Source of the DNA: Candidatus Cetobacterium colombiensis
GTDB taxonomy: Bacteria; Fusobacteriota; Fusobacteriia; Fusobacteriales; Fusobacteriaceae
Direction: 5' to 3'
Length of the DNA: 64,000 nt
NCBI RefSeq assembly: GCF_033962415.1
Contig: NZ_JAVIKH010000012.1
Span: 1-64,000, forward strand
A program made the position numbers and the translations under genes. Each line of letters opens with the position of its first letter. Position 1 is the stretch's first letter. Shown in pieces: positions 27,276 to 36,097 of the stretch. The notes under the pieces are model-generated. The model was given only the letters and a program-made list of their open reading frames with translations, was not told the DNA's origin and did no database searches.

Positions 27276-28796
27276 TTATTTTTTTATTAAAGAAACACCA
27301 TTCATTTCAGCTGGCTTCTCTATATTTAAAATCTCTAACATTGTAGGAGCTACATCAGCTAATTTCCCGTGATTTAGTTCTCCTTTAAAATTGTTAGAAA
27401 CATACACAAATGGAACTTCATTTGTTGTATGTGCTGTGAAAGGTTGGTTTGATATTGGATCTTCCATCTTTTCAGCATTTCCATGATCTGCAGTTATTAA
27501 AACTGTTCCATCTAGCTCTAATACTTTATTTACAATCTCTCCTACACCTTTATCAACAGCTTGTACAGCTTTTACAGCTGCATCAAACACACCTGTATGT
27601 CCTACCATATCAGGATTTGCAAAGTTCATTATAATTACATCAAACTTATCAGAATCTAAAGCGTTTAAAACTGCCTTTGTTAATTCTGGAGCTGACATTT
27701 CAGGTTGTAGGTCATATGTAGCTACTTTTGGAGAAGCTACTAATATTCTCTCTTCACCTTTAAACTCAGTTTCTTTTCCACCGTTAAAGAAGAATGTTAC
27801 GTGAGCATATTTCTCAGTTTCAGCTGTTCTTAATTGAGTTAAGTTATGTTCTGATAAAACTTCTCCTAATGTATTAACAATTTCTTTATCTACATATATT
27901 ACTTCTGCATCTATTGTAGAGTCATATTGTCTCATACAGTAGAATCTAGGCTCTAAATATTCTCTTTGGAATCCTTTAAAGTCTTTATCTGCTAAAGCTC
28001 TTGTTATTTGTCTTGCTCTATCAGGTCTATAGTTGAAGTTTATTACAACGTCACCTTTTTTAACAATACCATCTTTATTTAATAGAACTGGTTTTATAAA
28101 CTCGTCTGTTACTTTTTCAGCATAAGACTCTTCAATTATTTCATCTGGAGTTTTTTCTGTAACTTCTAATTTTCCAGCAATCGCATCATAAGCTTTCTCT
28201 GTTCTATCCCAGTTAGTATCTCTATCCATTGCAAAATATCTTCCAGAGATAGTAACAATTTCTCCTACTCCAATCTCTTTTATTTTCTCTTCTAATTTTT
28301 TCATGAACTCTAATCCAGAAGTTGGAGCTGTGTCTCTTCCGTCCATGAATGCATGGATATAAACTTTAGTTAATCCTGTTTTTTTAGCCATCTCTAATAA
28401 TCCAAATAAATGATTGATATGAGAGTGAACTCCTCCATCTGAAAGTAATCCCATAAAGTGGATTCCTTTACCATTTTCTTTAGCATAGTTAAAAGCCTCT
28501 ACAACTTTTGCTTTTTCAAAGAACTCTCCATCTCTAATCTCTTTTGAAATTTCTACAAGTGGTTGATAAATAACTCTTCCAGCACCTAAGTTTAAGTGTC
28601 CTACTTCTGAGTTACCCATTTGTCCTTCTGGTAATCCTACAGCTTCTCCTGAAGCCTTTATTAATGTATGTGGATAATTATTAAATAATCTTTCAAAATT
28701 TTCTGGTTTTGCTGCTGCTATTGCATTTTTTTCATTTGAATGTGGGTTATATCCCCATCCATCAAGAACCATTAACATCAAAGGTTTTTTAGCCAT
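27276..28796 (-). CDS. gpmI: Phosphoglycerate mutase, 2,3-bisphosphoglycerate-independent
   Basis: A 506-residue Mn-dependent mutase interconverting 3- and 2-phosphoglycerate in glycolysis. Metal-binding DGWGYN at the N-terminus, the phosphoserine in MGNSEVGHLNLGAGR (near residue 62), the DGGVHSHI and DGRD blocks, and C-terminal TADHGNAEKM are all present. It starts 21 bases after tpiA and forms a two-gene glycolytic unit with it. Confidence 0.96.
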   Translation of the reverse strand: MAKKPLMLMVLDGWGYNPHSNEKNAIAAAKPENFERLFNNYPHTLIKASGEAVGLPEGQMGNSEVGHLNLGAGRVIYQPLVEISKEIRDGEFFEKAKVVEAFNYAKENGKGIHFMGLLSDGGVHSHINHLFGLLEMAKKTGLTKVYIHAFMDGRDTAPTSGLEFMKKLEEKIKEIGVGEIVTISGRYFAMDRDTNWDRTEKAYDAIAGKLEVTEKTPDEIIEESYAEKVTDEFIKPVLLNKDGIVKKGDVVINFNYRPDRARQITRALADKDFKGFQREYLEPRFYCMRQYDSTIDAEVIYVDKEIVNTLGEVLSEHNLTQLRTAETEKYAHVTFFFNGGKETEFKGEERILVASPKVATYDLQPEMSAPELTKAVLNALDSDKFDVIIMNFANPDMVGHTGVFDAAVKAVQAVDKGVGEIVNKVLELDGTVLITADHGNAEKMEDPISNQPFTAHTTNEVPFVYVSNNFKGELNHGKLADVAPTMLEILNIEKPAEMNGVSLIKK

Positions 28797-28817
28797 TTTT
28801 TAGCCTCCTATTTTTTA

Positions 28818-29576
28818 TTATCTTGCTCCTGCTTTAATAACTTGAATGAAAGTTGGCGCGTCTAAAGATGCTCCTCCTACAAGTCCTCCATCTATATTTT
28901 CCATAGCTAATAATTCAGCTGCATTTTTAGCGTTCATTGATCCTCCGTATTGGATTGTAATCTCTGCTGCTGCTTCCGCACCAAACATAGCTGCTAATAC
29001 ATCTCTGATTTCTTTATGAGTTTCTTCTGCCATTTCTGGAGTAGCTGTTTTTCCAGTTCCTATAGCCCATACTGGCTCATAAGCAACTACAACTTTAACT
29101 GCCTCTTCAGCTGTTAATCCTGCCATTCCTTCTCTTACTTGCTTTTCGTTTACTTCAGCTGTTTTTCCAGCTTCTCTCTCCTCTAACTTCTCTCCAATAC
29201 ATAAAATTGGAATTAAATCGTGTGCTAATGCTGATTTTACCTTCTCATTTATAAACTCATTTGACTCATTGAAATATTCTCTTCTCTCTGAGTGTCCTAA
29301 AATTACATATTTTACTCCAATCTCTTTTAACATAACAGGTGAAACTTCTCCTGTGAATGCTCCAGAGTCTTTTGGATGCATATTTTGAGCAGCAATAGCT
29401 ACGTTAGATCCTTCTACTGTTTTAACTGCTGATTCTAATGCTGTAAATGGAGCTCCTATTACAATTTCTACTCCCTCTACACCGTTAGTTAACTCTTTTA
29501 ATTCTGATAATGTAGCTTTAGTTTCTGCTACTGTTTTATTCATTTTCCAGTTTCCTGCGATTATTGTTTTTCTCAT
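28818..29576 (-). CDS. tpiA: Triosephosphate isomerase
   Basis: A 252-residue TIM barrel interconverting dihydroxyacetone phosphate and glyceraldehyde-3-phosphate. AGNWKMNKT holds the Lys, LGHSERR the His, and the catalytic Glu is in AYEPVWAIGTG; the phosphate-binding GGSM and GGLVGGASL follow. The start chosen is ATG at 29574-29576, 8 bases after GGAGG. The upstream GTG reading at 29591 would start inside this ribosome-binding site. Confidence 0.96.
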   Translation of the reverse strand: MRKTIIAGNWKMNKTVAETKATLSELKELTNGVEGVEIVIGAPFTALESAVKTVEGSNVAIAAQNMHPKDSGAFTGEVSPVMLKEIGVKYVILGHSERREYFNESNEFINEKVKSALAHDLIPILCIGEKLEEREAGKTAEVNEKQVREGMAGLTAEEAVKVVVAYEPVWAIGTGKTATPEMAEETHKEIRDVLAAMFGAEAAAEITIQYGGSMNAKNAAELLAMENIDGGLVGGASLDAPTFIQVIKAGAR

Positions 29577-29690
29577 TGATTCTACCTCCACCTATTTTTA
29601 TTAATTTTAATTTTATAATAACATAATTTCTTATATTTTAACACGGACCATATCGTCTATATTTTCATCCTATTTTGAGTATTTTTTTCT

Positions 29691-30290
29691 CTAATTCAAC
29701 AATTTCTTTTTACTCTCTTCTCTTAAGGCCTCTTTTAAATAGTCTTTAGAGTTTGCTGATAAGTCTTCTATCAGTGGTATCATTGCCCCTTCTAAAATTT
29801 CTATAACACCTACAAAGTCTTCTTTTTTAAAAGCTGCAAACACCTCTTCAGCATATTTTTTAAACTCTTCCATATATTCGTTATAATCAGAATATAGTAA
29901 ATCAATTGCCGTAGCTTCTTTTAAAGACAAAATAATCCCTAAAGTCCATTCTACAAAGCTTACCATCTCCAATAATTTCGATAAATCCTCTGTTTCATCA
30001 TTATCAATTTCTGAAAAATTTTCAAAAAATCTTTCTGTATAAGGTTCTAGTAAATATAATGATTCTATTAATATCTCTCTATGAGAACGAGTTGTTAACT
30101 CTAATACCTTCACTTTTTTATTTATAGGTAAAGATTGCCCATCAATCATTTCACCATCTAGTTTAAGCTCTACAATTACTTCTCCTTTTTTTATAACATT
30201 TGCTTCTAATTTTTCCAATACATTTAATAATTTTGTATTTTTTATTCCTATATTTATCTTCTCTCCATTTATAAAGATTTCCATATCCAC
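29691..30290 (-). CDS. Unrecognised acidic protein
   Basis: A 199-residue protein I do not recognise. The first 70 residues alternate short beta-like strands (EIFINGEKINIGI, EVIVELKLDGEMI, KKVKVLEL), reminiscent of a small beta-grasp or swapped-strand domain. The rest (about 75-195) looks all-helical and acidic. There is no signal peptide, membrane segment or cysteine. The start may be GTG at 30290 or ATG at 30284. It heads a run with comF-like, Zn-ribbon, yraN, rnhB and rluD lying upstream of it on the same strand, so it could be the distal gene of that run. Confidence 0.6.
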   Translation of the reverse strand: MDMEIFINGEKINIGIKNTKLLNVLEKLEANVIKKGEVIVELKLDGEMIDGQSLPINKKVKVLELTTRSHREILIESLYLLEPYTERFFENFSEIDNDETEDLSKLLEMVSFVEWTLGIILSLKEATAIDLLYSDYNEYMEEFKKYAEEVFAAFKKEDFVGVIEILEGAMIPLIEDLSANSKDYLKEALREESKKKLLN

Positions 30291-30304
30291 CCATCCTCAA
30301 TCAA

Positions 30305-30928
30305 TTATTTAAAGTAATCCCTCACTACGCTTATTGTAAAAAATATAACTTTATTTGATTTTTTCTTTTCTAAAAACTCTTTTTTTATCTCTTTTAAAGT
30401 TGATCCCGTTGTCACAATATCGTCTACTATTAGTATATTTTTTTGTGAATAATCCCCTTCTATAAAAAAGGCTTGATTTACATTTGCTTCACGAGCTTTT
30501 CTATCTTTAAGTTTATACATTTGCTTTGTATTTTTCAGCCTTTTAATATTTTCATAGTTTATATTCGCAGACTTTAACAATTCATCAACCTGATTGTAAC
30601 CTCTTTCTAAAATCCTTTTCTGGCTTACAGGAACAGAAATTACCGTATCAATTTTTTCTTTTTTTATAATTTCTCTAATTGAATCTTCAACATACTTACT
30701 TAGACTCTCACTTACACCTTTTCTGTTTTTAAATTTTAAATCAAATATAATTTTTTTCACATCTGTATAATAATAGAGATAATATAAATCTCCTCTTTTT
30801 TTTAGATTACTCATTTTTTCTAATTTTGCTTCACATTTTAAACATATATATTTTTCCCTTTGCAATTGACAATTACACAAAGAACAGGCGTTATCAAAAA
30901 AGACCTTTCTAAGGAGTTGCTTTAGCAT
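30305..30928 (-). CDS. ComF-family phosphoribosyltransferase-like protein
   Basis: A 207-residue protein. The N-terminal zinc-binding cysteines (CSLCNC...CLKC, about 13-40) are followed by a type I phosphoribosyltransferase domain with the PRPP loop VDDIVTTGSTLKE (about 166-178) and RGYNQVDEL. ComF proteins act in DNA uptake in naturally competent bacteria, but homologues are common where competence is unproven. The start chosen is the ATG preceded by AGGAAG. It overlaps the end of the zinc-ribbon gene by 20 bases. Confidence 0.85.
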   Translation of the reverse strand: MLKQLLRKVFFDNACSLCNCQLQREKYICLKCEAKLEKMSNLKKRGDLYYLYYYTDVKKIIFDLKFKNRKGVSESLSKYVEDSIREIIKKEKIDTVISVPVSQKRILERGYNQVDELLKSANINYENIKRLKNTKQMYKLKDRKAREANVNQAFFIEGDYSQKNILIVDDIVTTGSTLKEIKKEFLEKKKSNKVIFFTISVVRDYFK

Positions 30929-31130
30929 ATCTTCTTCCTTTTTTAGTTTTTGCAAACTCTTTATCAACTATTTTAGCTGAATAAAACTCTGTATAACCAC
31001 ACTCTAAGCATGTTTTTACATAATATGTTCCTATTTCTATTTTTAATCCAGGGCTTTTCTCTGGTATTACTGCAGTTTTGACTATATATTTATCACTTCC
31101 ACACTTTAAACATCTATACTCCAAGTTCAT
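30909..31130 (-). CDS. Small zinc-ribbon protein (DUF2082-like)
   Basis: A 73-residue protein with two CxxC pairs (YRCLKCGS near residue 7 and KTCLECGYTEFYSAKIV near 39) forming a zinc ribbon. This resembles the DUF2082 group of predicted nucleic-acid-binding proteins; no function is known. It overlaps both neighbours, yraN by 17 bases and the comF-like gene by 20, so the three are translationally coupled. Confidence 0.7.
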   Translation of the reverse strand: MNLEYRCLKCGSDKYIVKTAVIPEKSPGLKIEIGTYYVKTCLECGYTEFYSAKIVDKEFAKTKKGRRYAKATP

Positions 31131-31473
31131 CACCCCAAAAAATATTCTTAATCCATTCTATGTTTTCACCTAAAAAAATTATTGCATCAAATCTTATCGG
31201 TTCATTTTCTAGTCTATTTTTTTTTACAAACTCTTTTGCAGTAATATATATTTTATTCATTTTTTTTCTATCTATAGCCTCTTGTGGCATTCCAAAAATT
31301 TTATTTTTTCGATATTTAACTTCAAAAAAAACAAGGGTTGTATTGTCATATCCTATTATGTCTATCTCACCAAATGCACCTTGATAGTTCATATCTAATA
31401 TTCTTACTCCAATTTTCTCTAAATACTCTTTAGCTTTTTCTTCATAAATTTTTCCCTTGCTTCTTTTATTCAT
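31114..31473 (-). CDS. UPF0102 (YraN) family nuclease-like protein
   Basis: A 119-residue protein with the PD-(D/E)xK-type core GEIDIIGYDN...FFEVKYRKN, which resembles Holliday-junction resolvase folds. The YraN family commonly sits next to rnhB, as here (5 bases between them), but its biological role is not established. Confidence 0.88.
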   Translation of the reverse strand: MNKRSKGKIYEEKAKEYLEKIGVRILDMNYQGAFGEIDIIGYDNTTLVFFEVKYRKNKIFGMPQEAIDRKKMNKIYITAKEFVKKNRLENEPIRFDAIIFLGENIEWIKNIFWGDELGV

Positions 31474-31478
31474 AATAT

Positions 31479-32090
31479 CTACTCTCCTAAAATTTTCTTT
31501 AAGAAACTTTTTCTATGAATTCCATCTATAGGACCTTTTGTTAATATCATTTCTCTATGTGCTTTAGTTCCATATCCTTTATGTTTTTCAAATAAATATT
31601 CTGGATACTCTTTTGATATCTCTATTAACATTCTATCTCTTGTTACTTTTGCAACTATCGATGCCGCCGCTATAGATAAACTTTTAGAATCTCCCTTTAT
31701 TATAAACTCTTGTTCTTTATCATATTCTCTTATTTTATGATTTCCATCAACTAAAGTTTTTTCAAACTTTGTTTTTTCTTCTATTTGATGAATTGCTCTT
31801 CTCATAGATAAAAAAGTAGCATTTAGGATATTGATTTCATCAATCTCCTCCACTGTAGATATTCCTACACCAACATGAAACTTCTCCATTATTAGATCAA
31901 AAAGTTCTTCTCTTACTTTTTCAGTTAATTTTTTAGAATCATTTATTTTTTCTAATCTTTCATCATATTCTTTCAACTTAGCAACAGCAGCAACAACTGG
32001 TCCTGCCAATGGGCCTCTTCCAGCTTCATCAACTCCTGCTATATCTCCATGTTCCAAATCAAAAAGATACATTGTATTATTTATCTCCAT
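31479..32090 (-). CDS. rnhB: Ribonuclease HII
   Basis: A 203-residue enzyme that cuts RNA at RNA-DNA junctions and removes misincorporated ribonucleotides. The catalytic DEAGRGPLAGPVVAA (Asp-Glu pair) lies near residue 15, with further acidic residues in DGNHKI and ASIVAKVTRD. The start chosen is ATG at 32088-32090, 4 bases after GGAGAG. Two in-frame ATGs up to 15 bases upstream lack a ribosome site. Confidence 0.93.
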   Translation of the reverse strand: MEINNTMYLFDLEHGDIAGVDEAGRGPLAGPVVAAVAKLKEYDERLEKINDSKKLTEKVREELFDLIMEKFHVGVGISTVEEIDEINILNATFLSMRRAIHQIEEKTKFEKTLVDGNHKIREYDKEQEFIIKGDSKSLSIAAASIVAKVTRDRMLIEISKEYPEYLFEKHKGYGTKAHREMILTKGPIDGIHRKSFLKKILGE

Positions 32091-32142
32091 TATACTCTCC
32101 ATCATCTTTTGTTTTTACTTTTTTTACAATATTTTTCCTTTA

Positions 32143-33093
32143 TTATTTATATAATCTAGAAATTTTAGATACATCTAACTTTAATTTTTTCGCTACATTT
32201 TTAAAATCTTCTTTTAACTCACCTAGAATTATAATTTCTTCTTGTGTTATAGGATGATTAAATTTTAAATAATAAGAATGAAGCATTTGACGTTTTGCTA
32301 ATTCTGAAGAACTACCATAAGTTTCATCCCCTAAAATAGGGTGATTTAAGCTTTTCATATGAACTCTTATTTGATGAGTTCTACCAGTTTCTATCCCAAC
32401 ATCTACTAATGAAAACCCTGCAACACTATCTATAACTTCATAATTAGTTATCGCAATTTTTCCATTTTCTGAAACAACAGCCATTTTTTTTCTATCTTTT
32501 ACGTCTCGACCGATTAGTGTTTCTATTCTTCCAGAAATATTTTTAAAATTACCCTTACAAATACACACATATCTTTTTTCTATAGTTTTATCTTTAAACA
32601 TTTCCGTTAATCTCACATGACTTATATCATTTTTAGCTATTATTATCAAGCCACTTGTATCTTTATCTAGCCTATGAACAATCCCTGGTCTTATAACTCC
32701 ATTTATTGTCGATAAATCTTTTATATGATAAAGAACTGCATTTACAAGAGTTCCTGTGTAATACCCTTGTGCAGGGTGAACTATCACTCCTGGGTCTTTA
32801 TTTATAACAACTAAATCTTTATCCTCATAAACAATTTCTATAGGTAAATTTTCAGGCAAAACTTCTAAAATTTCATCCTCTGGAATTTTTACTGTTATAT
32901 TTTCATTCCCCTTTAACTTGTTCCCACTTTTTGTTTTAGACTTTCCATCTATCATTATATTTTTATTATCTATTAATTTTTGAATATAGCTTCTTGTTGC
33001 ATCTTGAAAAAATTCACTTAAAAAGGCATCTAATCTTTTTCCTTTATCTTTATCTTCAGCTTTTACTTCTATTATCTCTTTATATTTTTCCAT
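32143..33093 (-). CDS. rluD: RluA/RluD-family rRNA pseudouridine synthase
   Basis: A 316-residue protein with an N-terminal S4 RNA-binding domain (about 14-75) and a catalytic domain. The Asp nucleophile is in HRLDKDTSGLIIIAKN (near residue 142), and TGRTHQIRVHM is complete. The domain layout is that of RluD, which modifies helix 69 of 23S rRNA; the exact target is inferred. Strong promoter upstream. A second member of the family is at 54981. Confidence 0.85.
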   Translation of the reverse strand: MEKYKEIIEVKAEDKDKGKRLDAFLSEFFQDATRSYIQKLIDNKNIMIDGKSKTKSGNKLKGNENITVKIPEDEILEVLPENLPIEIVYEDKDLVVINKDPGVIVHPAQGYYTGTLVNAVLYHIKDLSTINGVIRPGIVHRLDKDTSGLIIIAKNDISHVRLTEMFKDKTIEKRYVCICKGNFKNISGRIETLIGRDVKDRKKMAVVSENGKIAITNYEVIDSVAGFSLVDVGIETGRTHQIRVHMKSLNHPILGDETYGSSSELAKRQMLHSYYLKFNHPITQEEIIILGELKEDFKNVAKKLKLDVSKISRLYK

Positions 33094-33134
33094 CTTTCAC
33101 TTCCTATTGTTAACTCTTATACTTTCTAGACAAA

Positions 33135-33163
33135 ATTATATCACAACTTATTTTCTATTACAA
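33135..33163 (-). promoter_or_regulatory. Promoter of the rluD run
   Basis: Minus-strand -35 TTGTAA (33158-33163) and -10 TATAAT (33135-33140), spacer 17. Confidence 0.75.
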
Positions 33164-33282
33164 AATTATTACTCAAAAAAAAAGAAAACGATTTTTTTAT
33201 CGTATATATGTTACAGAATGGTGAAAATATATTAATTCCATTTAATTTTTAGGAGATTAATTAAACGAGGAGGTTTATTTTT

Positions 33283-33990
33283 ATGAAGAAATTAACACTT
33301 TTAGCATGTTCTTTATTTGCTTTTGCAGCAGTTGCTCAAGCAAAGGAAGTTGTGGCTCCTGTTACTAGCTCTAAAGAGGTTGTAAATGAGCCTGTAGTAA
33401 TTGAGGAGGTTGTTGTTGCTCCAGTTGTTGAGAACCCTTGGGGATTCATTAACTTAAGAGCAGGTTGGGATTTCTGGGGTGAATATGGTAATTATACTCA
33501 TAGACACTCTAACAGAGATTATGACCTTCCTAAGAAAACTAAAGATTTTGGTGGAGAATTAGCTGTTGAAGCTTACAAATCTTGGGATCATCTTGACCTA
33601 GGACTTGGAGTTGCTTATCAACATCACATGAAAAGAAAATCTGCTGATGGAGTTTCTGGAGCAGAATATCAATCAGTTCCATTATATGTAACTGGTAGAT
33701 ATGATATCAACTACTGGGATTGGTCAGCTACTCCTTATTTAAAGGCTAACGTTGGTTACTCTTTCAACTTTGATTCAAAAAGCTTAAACACTCCTGCTGG
33801 AGATTTTGGAACTAAAGTTGACGATGGATTATACTGGGCAGCTGGTGTTGGAGTTCAATATGAGGACTTTAACGTAGATGTTTTATATGGTGCAAACTAT
33901 GCTAAAACTAAAGTTGACGGTGGAGACAAGTTCGATAACGATTATGAGAGAGTTACTCTTTCTGTTGGTTATAGATTCAATATCTGGTAA
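33283..33990 (+). CDS. Outer-membrane beta-barrel protein
   Basis: A 235-residue exported protein. A signal peptide (about 1-20, ending AVAQA) is followed by a Val/Pro/Glu-rich linker (about 21-50) and then a small barrel. The barrel has alternating aromatic strands (GFINLRAGWDFWG, LDLGLGVAYQHH, VTGRYDINYWDW, WAAGVGVQYEDF) and ends in VGYRFNIW, the aromatic C-terminus recognised by the outer-membrane assembly machinery. Such short barrels are frequent in fusobacteria. Codon use is that of a highly expressed gene, and GAGGAGG precedes the ATG. The ligand or role is unknown. Confidence 0.85.
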   Translation: MKKLTLLACSLFAFAAVAQAKEVVAPVTSSKEVVNEPVVIEEVVVAPVVENPWGFINLRAGWDFWGEYGNYTHRHSNRDYDLPKKTKDFGGELAVEAYKSWDHLDLGLGVAYQHHMKRKSADGVSGAEYQSVPLYVTGRYDINYWDWSATPYLKANVGYSFNFDSKSLNTPAGDFGTKVDDGLYWAAGVGVQYEDFNVDVLYGANYAKTKVDGGDKFDNDYERVTLSVGYRFNIW

Positions 33991-34008
33991 AAAGCATTTT
34001 AATATAAG

Positions 34009-34038
34009 AAAGGAGTTGGATTTAAATCCAACTCCTTT
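34009..34038. terminator. Bidirectional terminator
   Basis: A 30-base perfect palindrome (AAAGGAGTTGGATTT and its complement) between the convergent barrel and encapsulin genes, flanked by A and T runs. Confidence 0.85.
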
Positions 34039-34043
34039 TTGTT

Positions 34044-34829
34044 TTATTTATAACAAACTATTTTAGTTTCATCTAAAATTCTAAAAGTAAATGTTTCTGT
34101 TACAAATAACTCTACATTTTCATTATTGTGTCCTTGGTATCCTAAAGAAAAATCTTCTCCTAAAACTAATTCTATATTTTCATTATCATAAGGAACTAAT
34201 ATCGCTCCTGTTATACTGTTTGAAATAATTATAGGCATCCCAAATATCTTTTCTAATCTTTTTGCTAACGAATCATTTAAATTAACCATATTTAAATATA
34301 TAAATTTTTCAAGACCTACAACTAATGCATATGGACCTTTACTAAATCCTGTATTTCTAAGTTTCGAAACTCCATACATTAAATTTTTTATTGTTTCTTG
34401 CTCTGTTTTTCCAAAATCTAAAGTTTGACTTTCTTCCTTAAATAAACCAGATATACAAGCTTCGTCTAAACCATAATATATCGCTTCCTCTTCAAATTTT
34501 ACAGCTTTTTTTAAAGCTTCATCTAAATTAGTATAATCTATGTCTCTTGCTCCTCTTTCATAGTTATCTAATTCCCATCTACTTAAATTAAATGTTATTC
34601 TATTTTCTACAAAAGGTTGCATTTGATAAATCCCATATTTTAATTCATCTTTTTTATGAAGAGATAATCTTCCTGTGTTAACTCCACCTTTATCTTTTCC
34701 TACTGGTCCAGTCACTCTAACAAATCTTCTTGCTGAAAGTTGAGTTGTTAAAACCTCTCTTGCTCTTTCTTCTATTTCTTTCCAAACTTTTTCACTTATT
34801 GGCGCTAAATCTCTTTTTAAAAAATCCAT
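34044..34829 (-). CDS. Family 1 encapsulin shell protein
   Basis: A 261-residue HK97-fold capsid-like protein (linocin M18 family). It begins MDFLKRDLAPISEKVWKEI, as encapsulins do, and has the family blocks ARRFVRVTGPVG (about 33-44), RWELDNYERGARDID and VTETFTFRI near the end. Family 1 encapsulins self-assemble into shells that enclose cargo proteins bearing a C-terminal targeting peptide. The gene 2 bases upstream encodes such a cargo, an encapsulated ferritin, so an iron-storing or iron-detoxifying nanocompartment is inferred. No lipid or secretion signal; cytoplasmic. Confidence 0.93.
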   Translation of the reverse strand: MDFLKRDLAPISEKVWKEIEERAREVLTTQLSARRFVRVTGPVGKDKGGVNTGRLSLHKKDELKYGIYQMQPFVENRITFNLSRWELDNYERGARDIDYTNLDEALKKAVKFEEEAIYYGLDEACISGLFKEESQTLDFGKTEQETIKNLMYGVSKLRNTGFSKGPYALVVGLEKFIYLNMVNLNDSLAKRLEKIFGMPIIISNSITGAILVPYDNENIELVLGEDFSLGYQGHNNENVELFVTETFTFRILDETKIVCYK

Positions 34830-34831
34830 GG

Positions 34832-35206
34832 TTATTTACCCCCTTTTGATTTTAATGAACCTATATTTAATGATACACTGTTGTGATTTTTAGTTTCTGA
34901 AACTGGTGCTGGTGCCTCTCCGTTTCGTCCCATAAGTTGTGCTTCTATTCCTACTATTTTTCCTTGCCTAAATATATAATCTTCTAATTCTTTTCCAAAT
35001 TCAAATTGATTTCTTCTCATCCATTCAACAATCATCACAGCATGTTCCATCTCTTCATTTCTATTATGAATCATAATTTCTTTAAGTTCCGGATCTTCTG
35101 CCATTTCAGCTCTTTGATTATAATCATCTACAGCTTGAAGTTCTTCTTTTAAGCTCTGAATAGCATAATCTAAATCAGTAGCTTTTTTACTAATTCCACT
35201 TAACAT
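34832..35206 (-). CDS. Encapsulated ferritin-like protein (encapsulin cargo)
   Basis: A 124-residue two-helix protein of the EncFtn type. Expected metal ligands can be placed at E22 (EELQAVDDYNQR) and E52/H55 (NEEMEHAVMIVEW), matching the Glu and Glu-x-x-His pattern of the known ferroxidase site. After a flexible Pro/Ala/Asn-rich linker (about 95-110) the tail SLNIGSLK (112-119) is a classic cargo-loading peptide for family 1 encapsulins. The start is the ATG 7 bases after GGAGGTG; an upstream ATG lies before that site. It is cotranscribed with the shell gene. Confidence 0.92.
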   Translation of the reverse strand: MLSGISKKATDLDYAIQSLKEELQAVDDYNQRAEMAEDPELKEIMIHNRNEEMEHAVMIVEWMRRNQFEFGKELEDYIFRQGKIVGIEAQLMGRNGEAPAPVSETKNHNSVSLNIGSLKSKGGK

Positions 35207-35462
35207 TAAAAAACACCTCCACATAATAAAATCTCACTATTAGTTCTATTATAGATTTTTTAAACTTTTCCTTTTTTTAGATTTATGTTTTTATTTTACA
35301 GTCCAATCAGTAGCCCACCTTTAGAAAATTTGATACGTAGATATCTTCTATATTTTTTGATATTATTATATTCATAGTATTGTTTTGCATAAAAAACACA
35401 GGTTCTTTTAAAAATTTTAGCTTTTTTTATTTTTTATTTAATTTCTAGAAAGGTCGGGGGAC

Positions 35463-36059
35463 ATGACTATGATTGAAAAAGAAGATATAATTTTAGCTCA
35501 AAATGGCGATGAAGAATCAATTGAAAAAATTATCAAAGAGTATCAAGGAGCAATTTACAAGAATAATCGTTCATTCTTTCTTAAAGGAGGGGATAGCGAT
35601 GATTTAATGCAAGAGGGCTTTATTGGTCTTATAAAGGCCATTAAATGTTATGATGAAAGCAGAAATGCGTGTTTTAGTACTTTTGCTAACCTTTGTATCA
35701 GAAGACAAATGATTACTGCTGTAAAAAATCATAATTCTGATAAGTATAAAAATCTAAATCTTGCAATGCAAGGTGAAGGTTATTCAAAACACGAAGAAAC
35801 TTTTCATTATTCCAGACCTTCCTTAGGATTTTATTCTCCAGAAGAAATATTCTTAGGAAAAGAGCTCGTTAATTTTTTAAATGACTTTCTTAATGAAAAT
35901 TTAAGTCATTTAGAAAAAAAAGTTTTTGCATATCTATGTAAAGAATATACTTATATTGAAATTGCTGATTTTTTAAATGAACCCCCTAAAAAAATCGACA
36001 ATACTATTCAAAGAATCAAGAAAAAAATCTTAATTTATTTAGATTCATACTCTAGATAA
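35463..36059 (+). CDS. Sigma-70 family factor resembling SigH
   Basis: A 198-residue RNA polymerase sigma factor. Region 2 spans about 20-90 (DLMQEGFIGLIKAIKCYD; CFSTFANLCIRRQMI). A variable linker follows (about 95-135), then region 4 (about 140-195) with the helix-turn-helix YTYIEIADFLNEPPKKIDNTIQRIKKK. Size and layout resemble Bacillus SigH. Fusobacteria do not sporulate, so the regulon is unknown; competence and stress are possible. It is divergent from the encapsulin operon with 256 bases between. Starts at 35463 and 35469 are both possible behind GGGGG. Confidence 0.8.
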   Translation: MTMIEKEDIILAQNGDEESIEKIIKEYQGAIYKNNRSFFLKGGDSDDLMQEGFIGLIKAIKCYDESRNACFSTFANLCIRRQMITAVKNHNSDKYKNLNLAMQGEGYSKHEETFHYSRPSLGFYSPEEIFLGKELVNFLNDFLNENLSHLEKKVFAYLCKEYTYIEIADFLNEPPKKIDNTIQRIKKKILIYLDSYSR

Positions 36060-36062
36060 AAT

Positions 36063-36093
36063 AAAAAGAAGGAGAGATTCTCTCCTTCTTTTT
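36063..36093. terminator. Bidirectional terminator
   Basis: Fifteen-base arms (AAAAAGAAGGAGAGA / TCTCTCCTTCTTTTT) around a single base, between the convergent sigma-factor and proS genes. Confidence 0.85.
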
Positions 36094-36097
36094 ATTT

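Noticed and set aside
35280-35340. Possible structured RNA in the gap before the sigma factor (GGTGGGCTACTGATTGGACTG on the minus strand)
   Set aside because: No recognised riboswitch consensus, no stable paired stem and no terminator could be found by eye.
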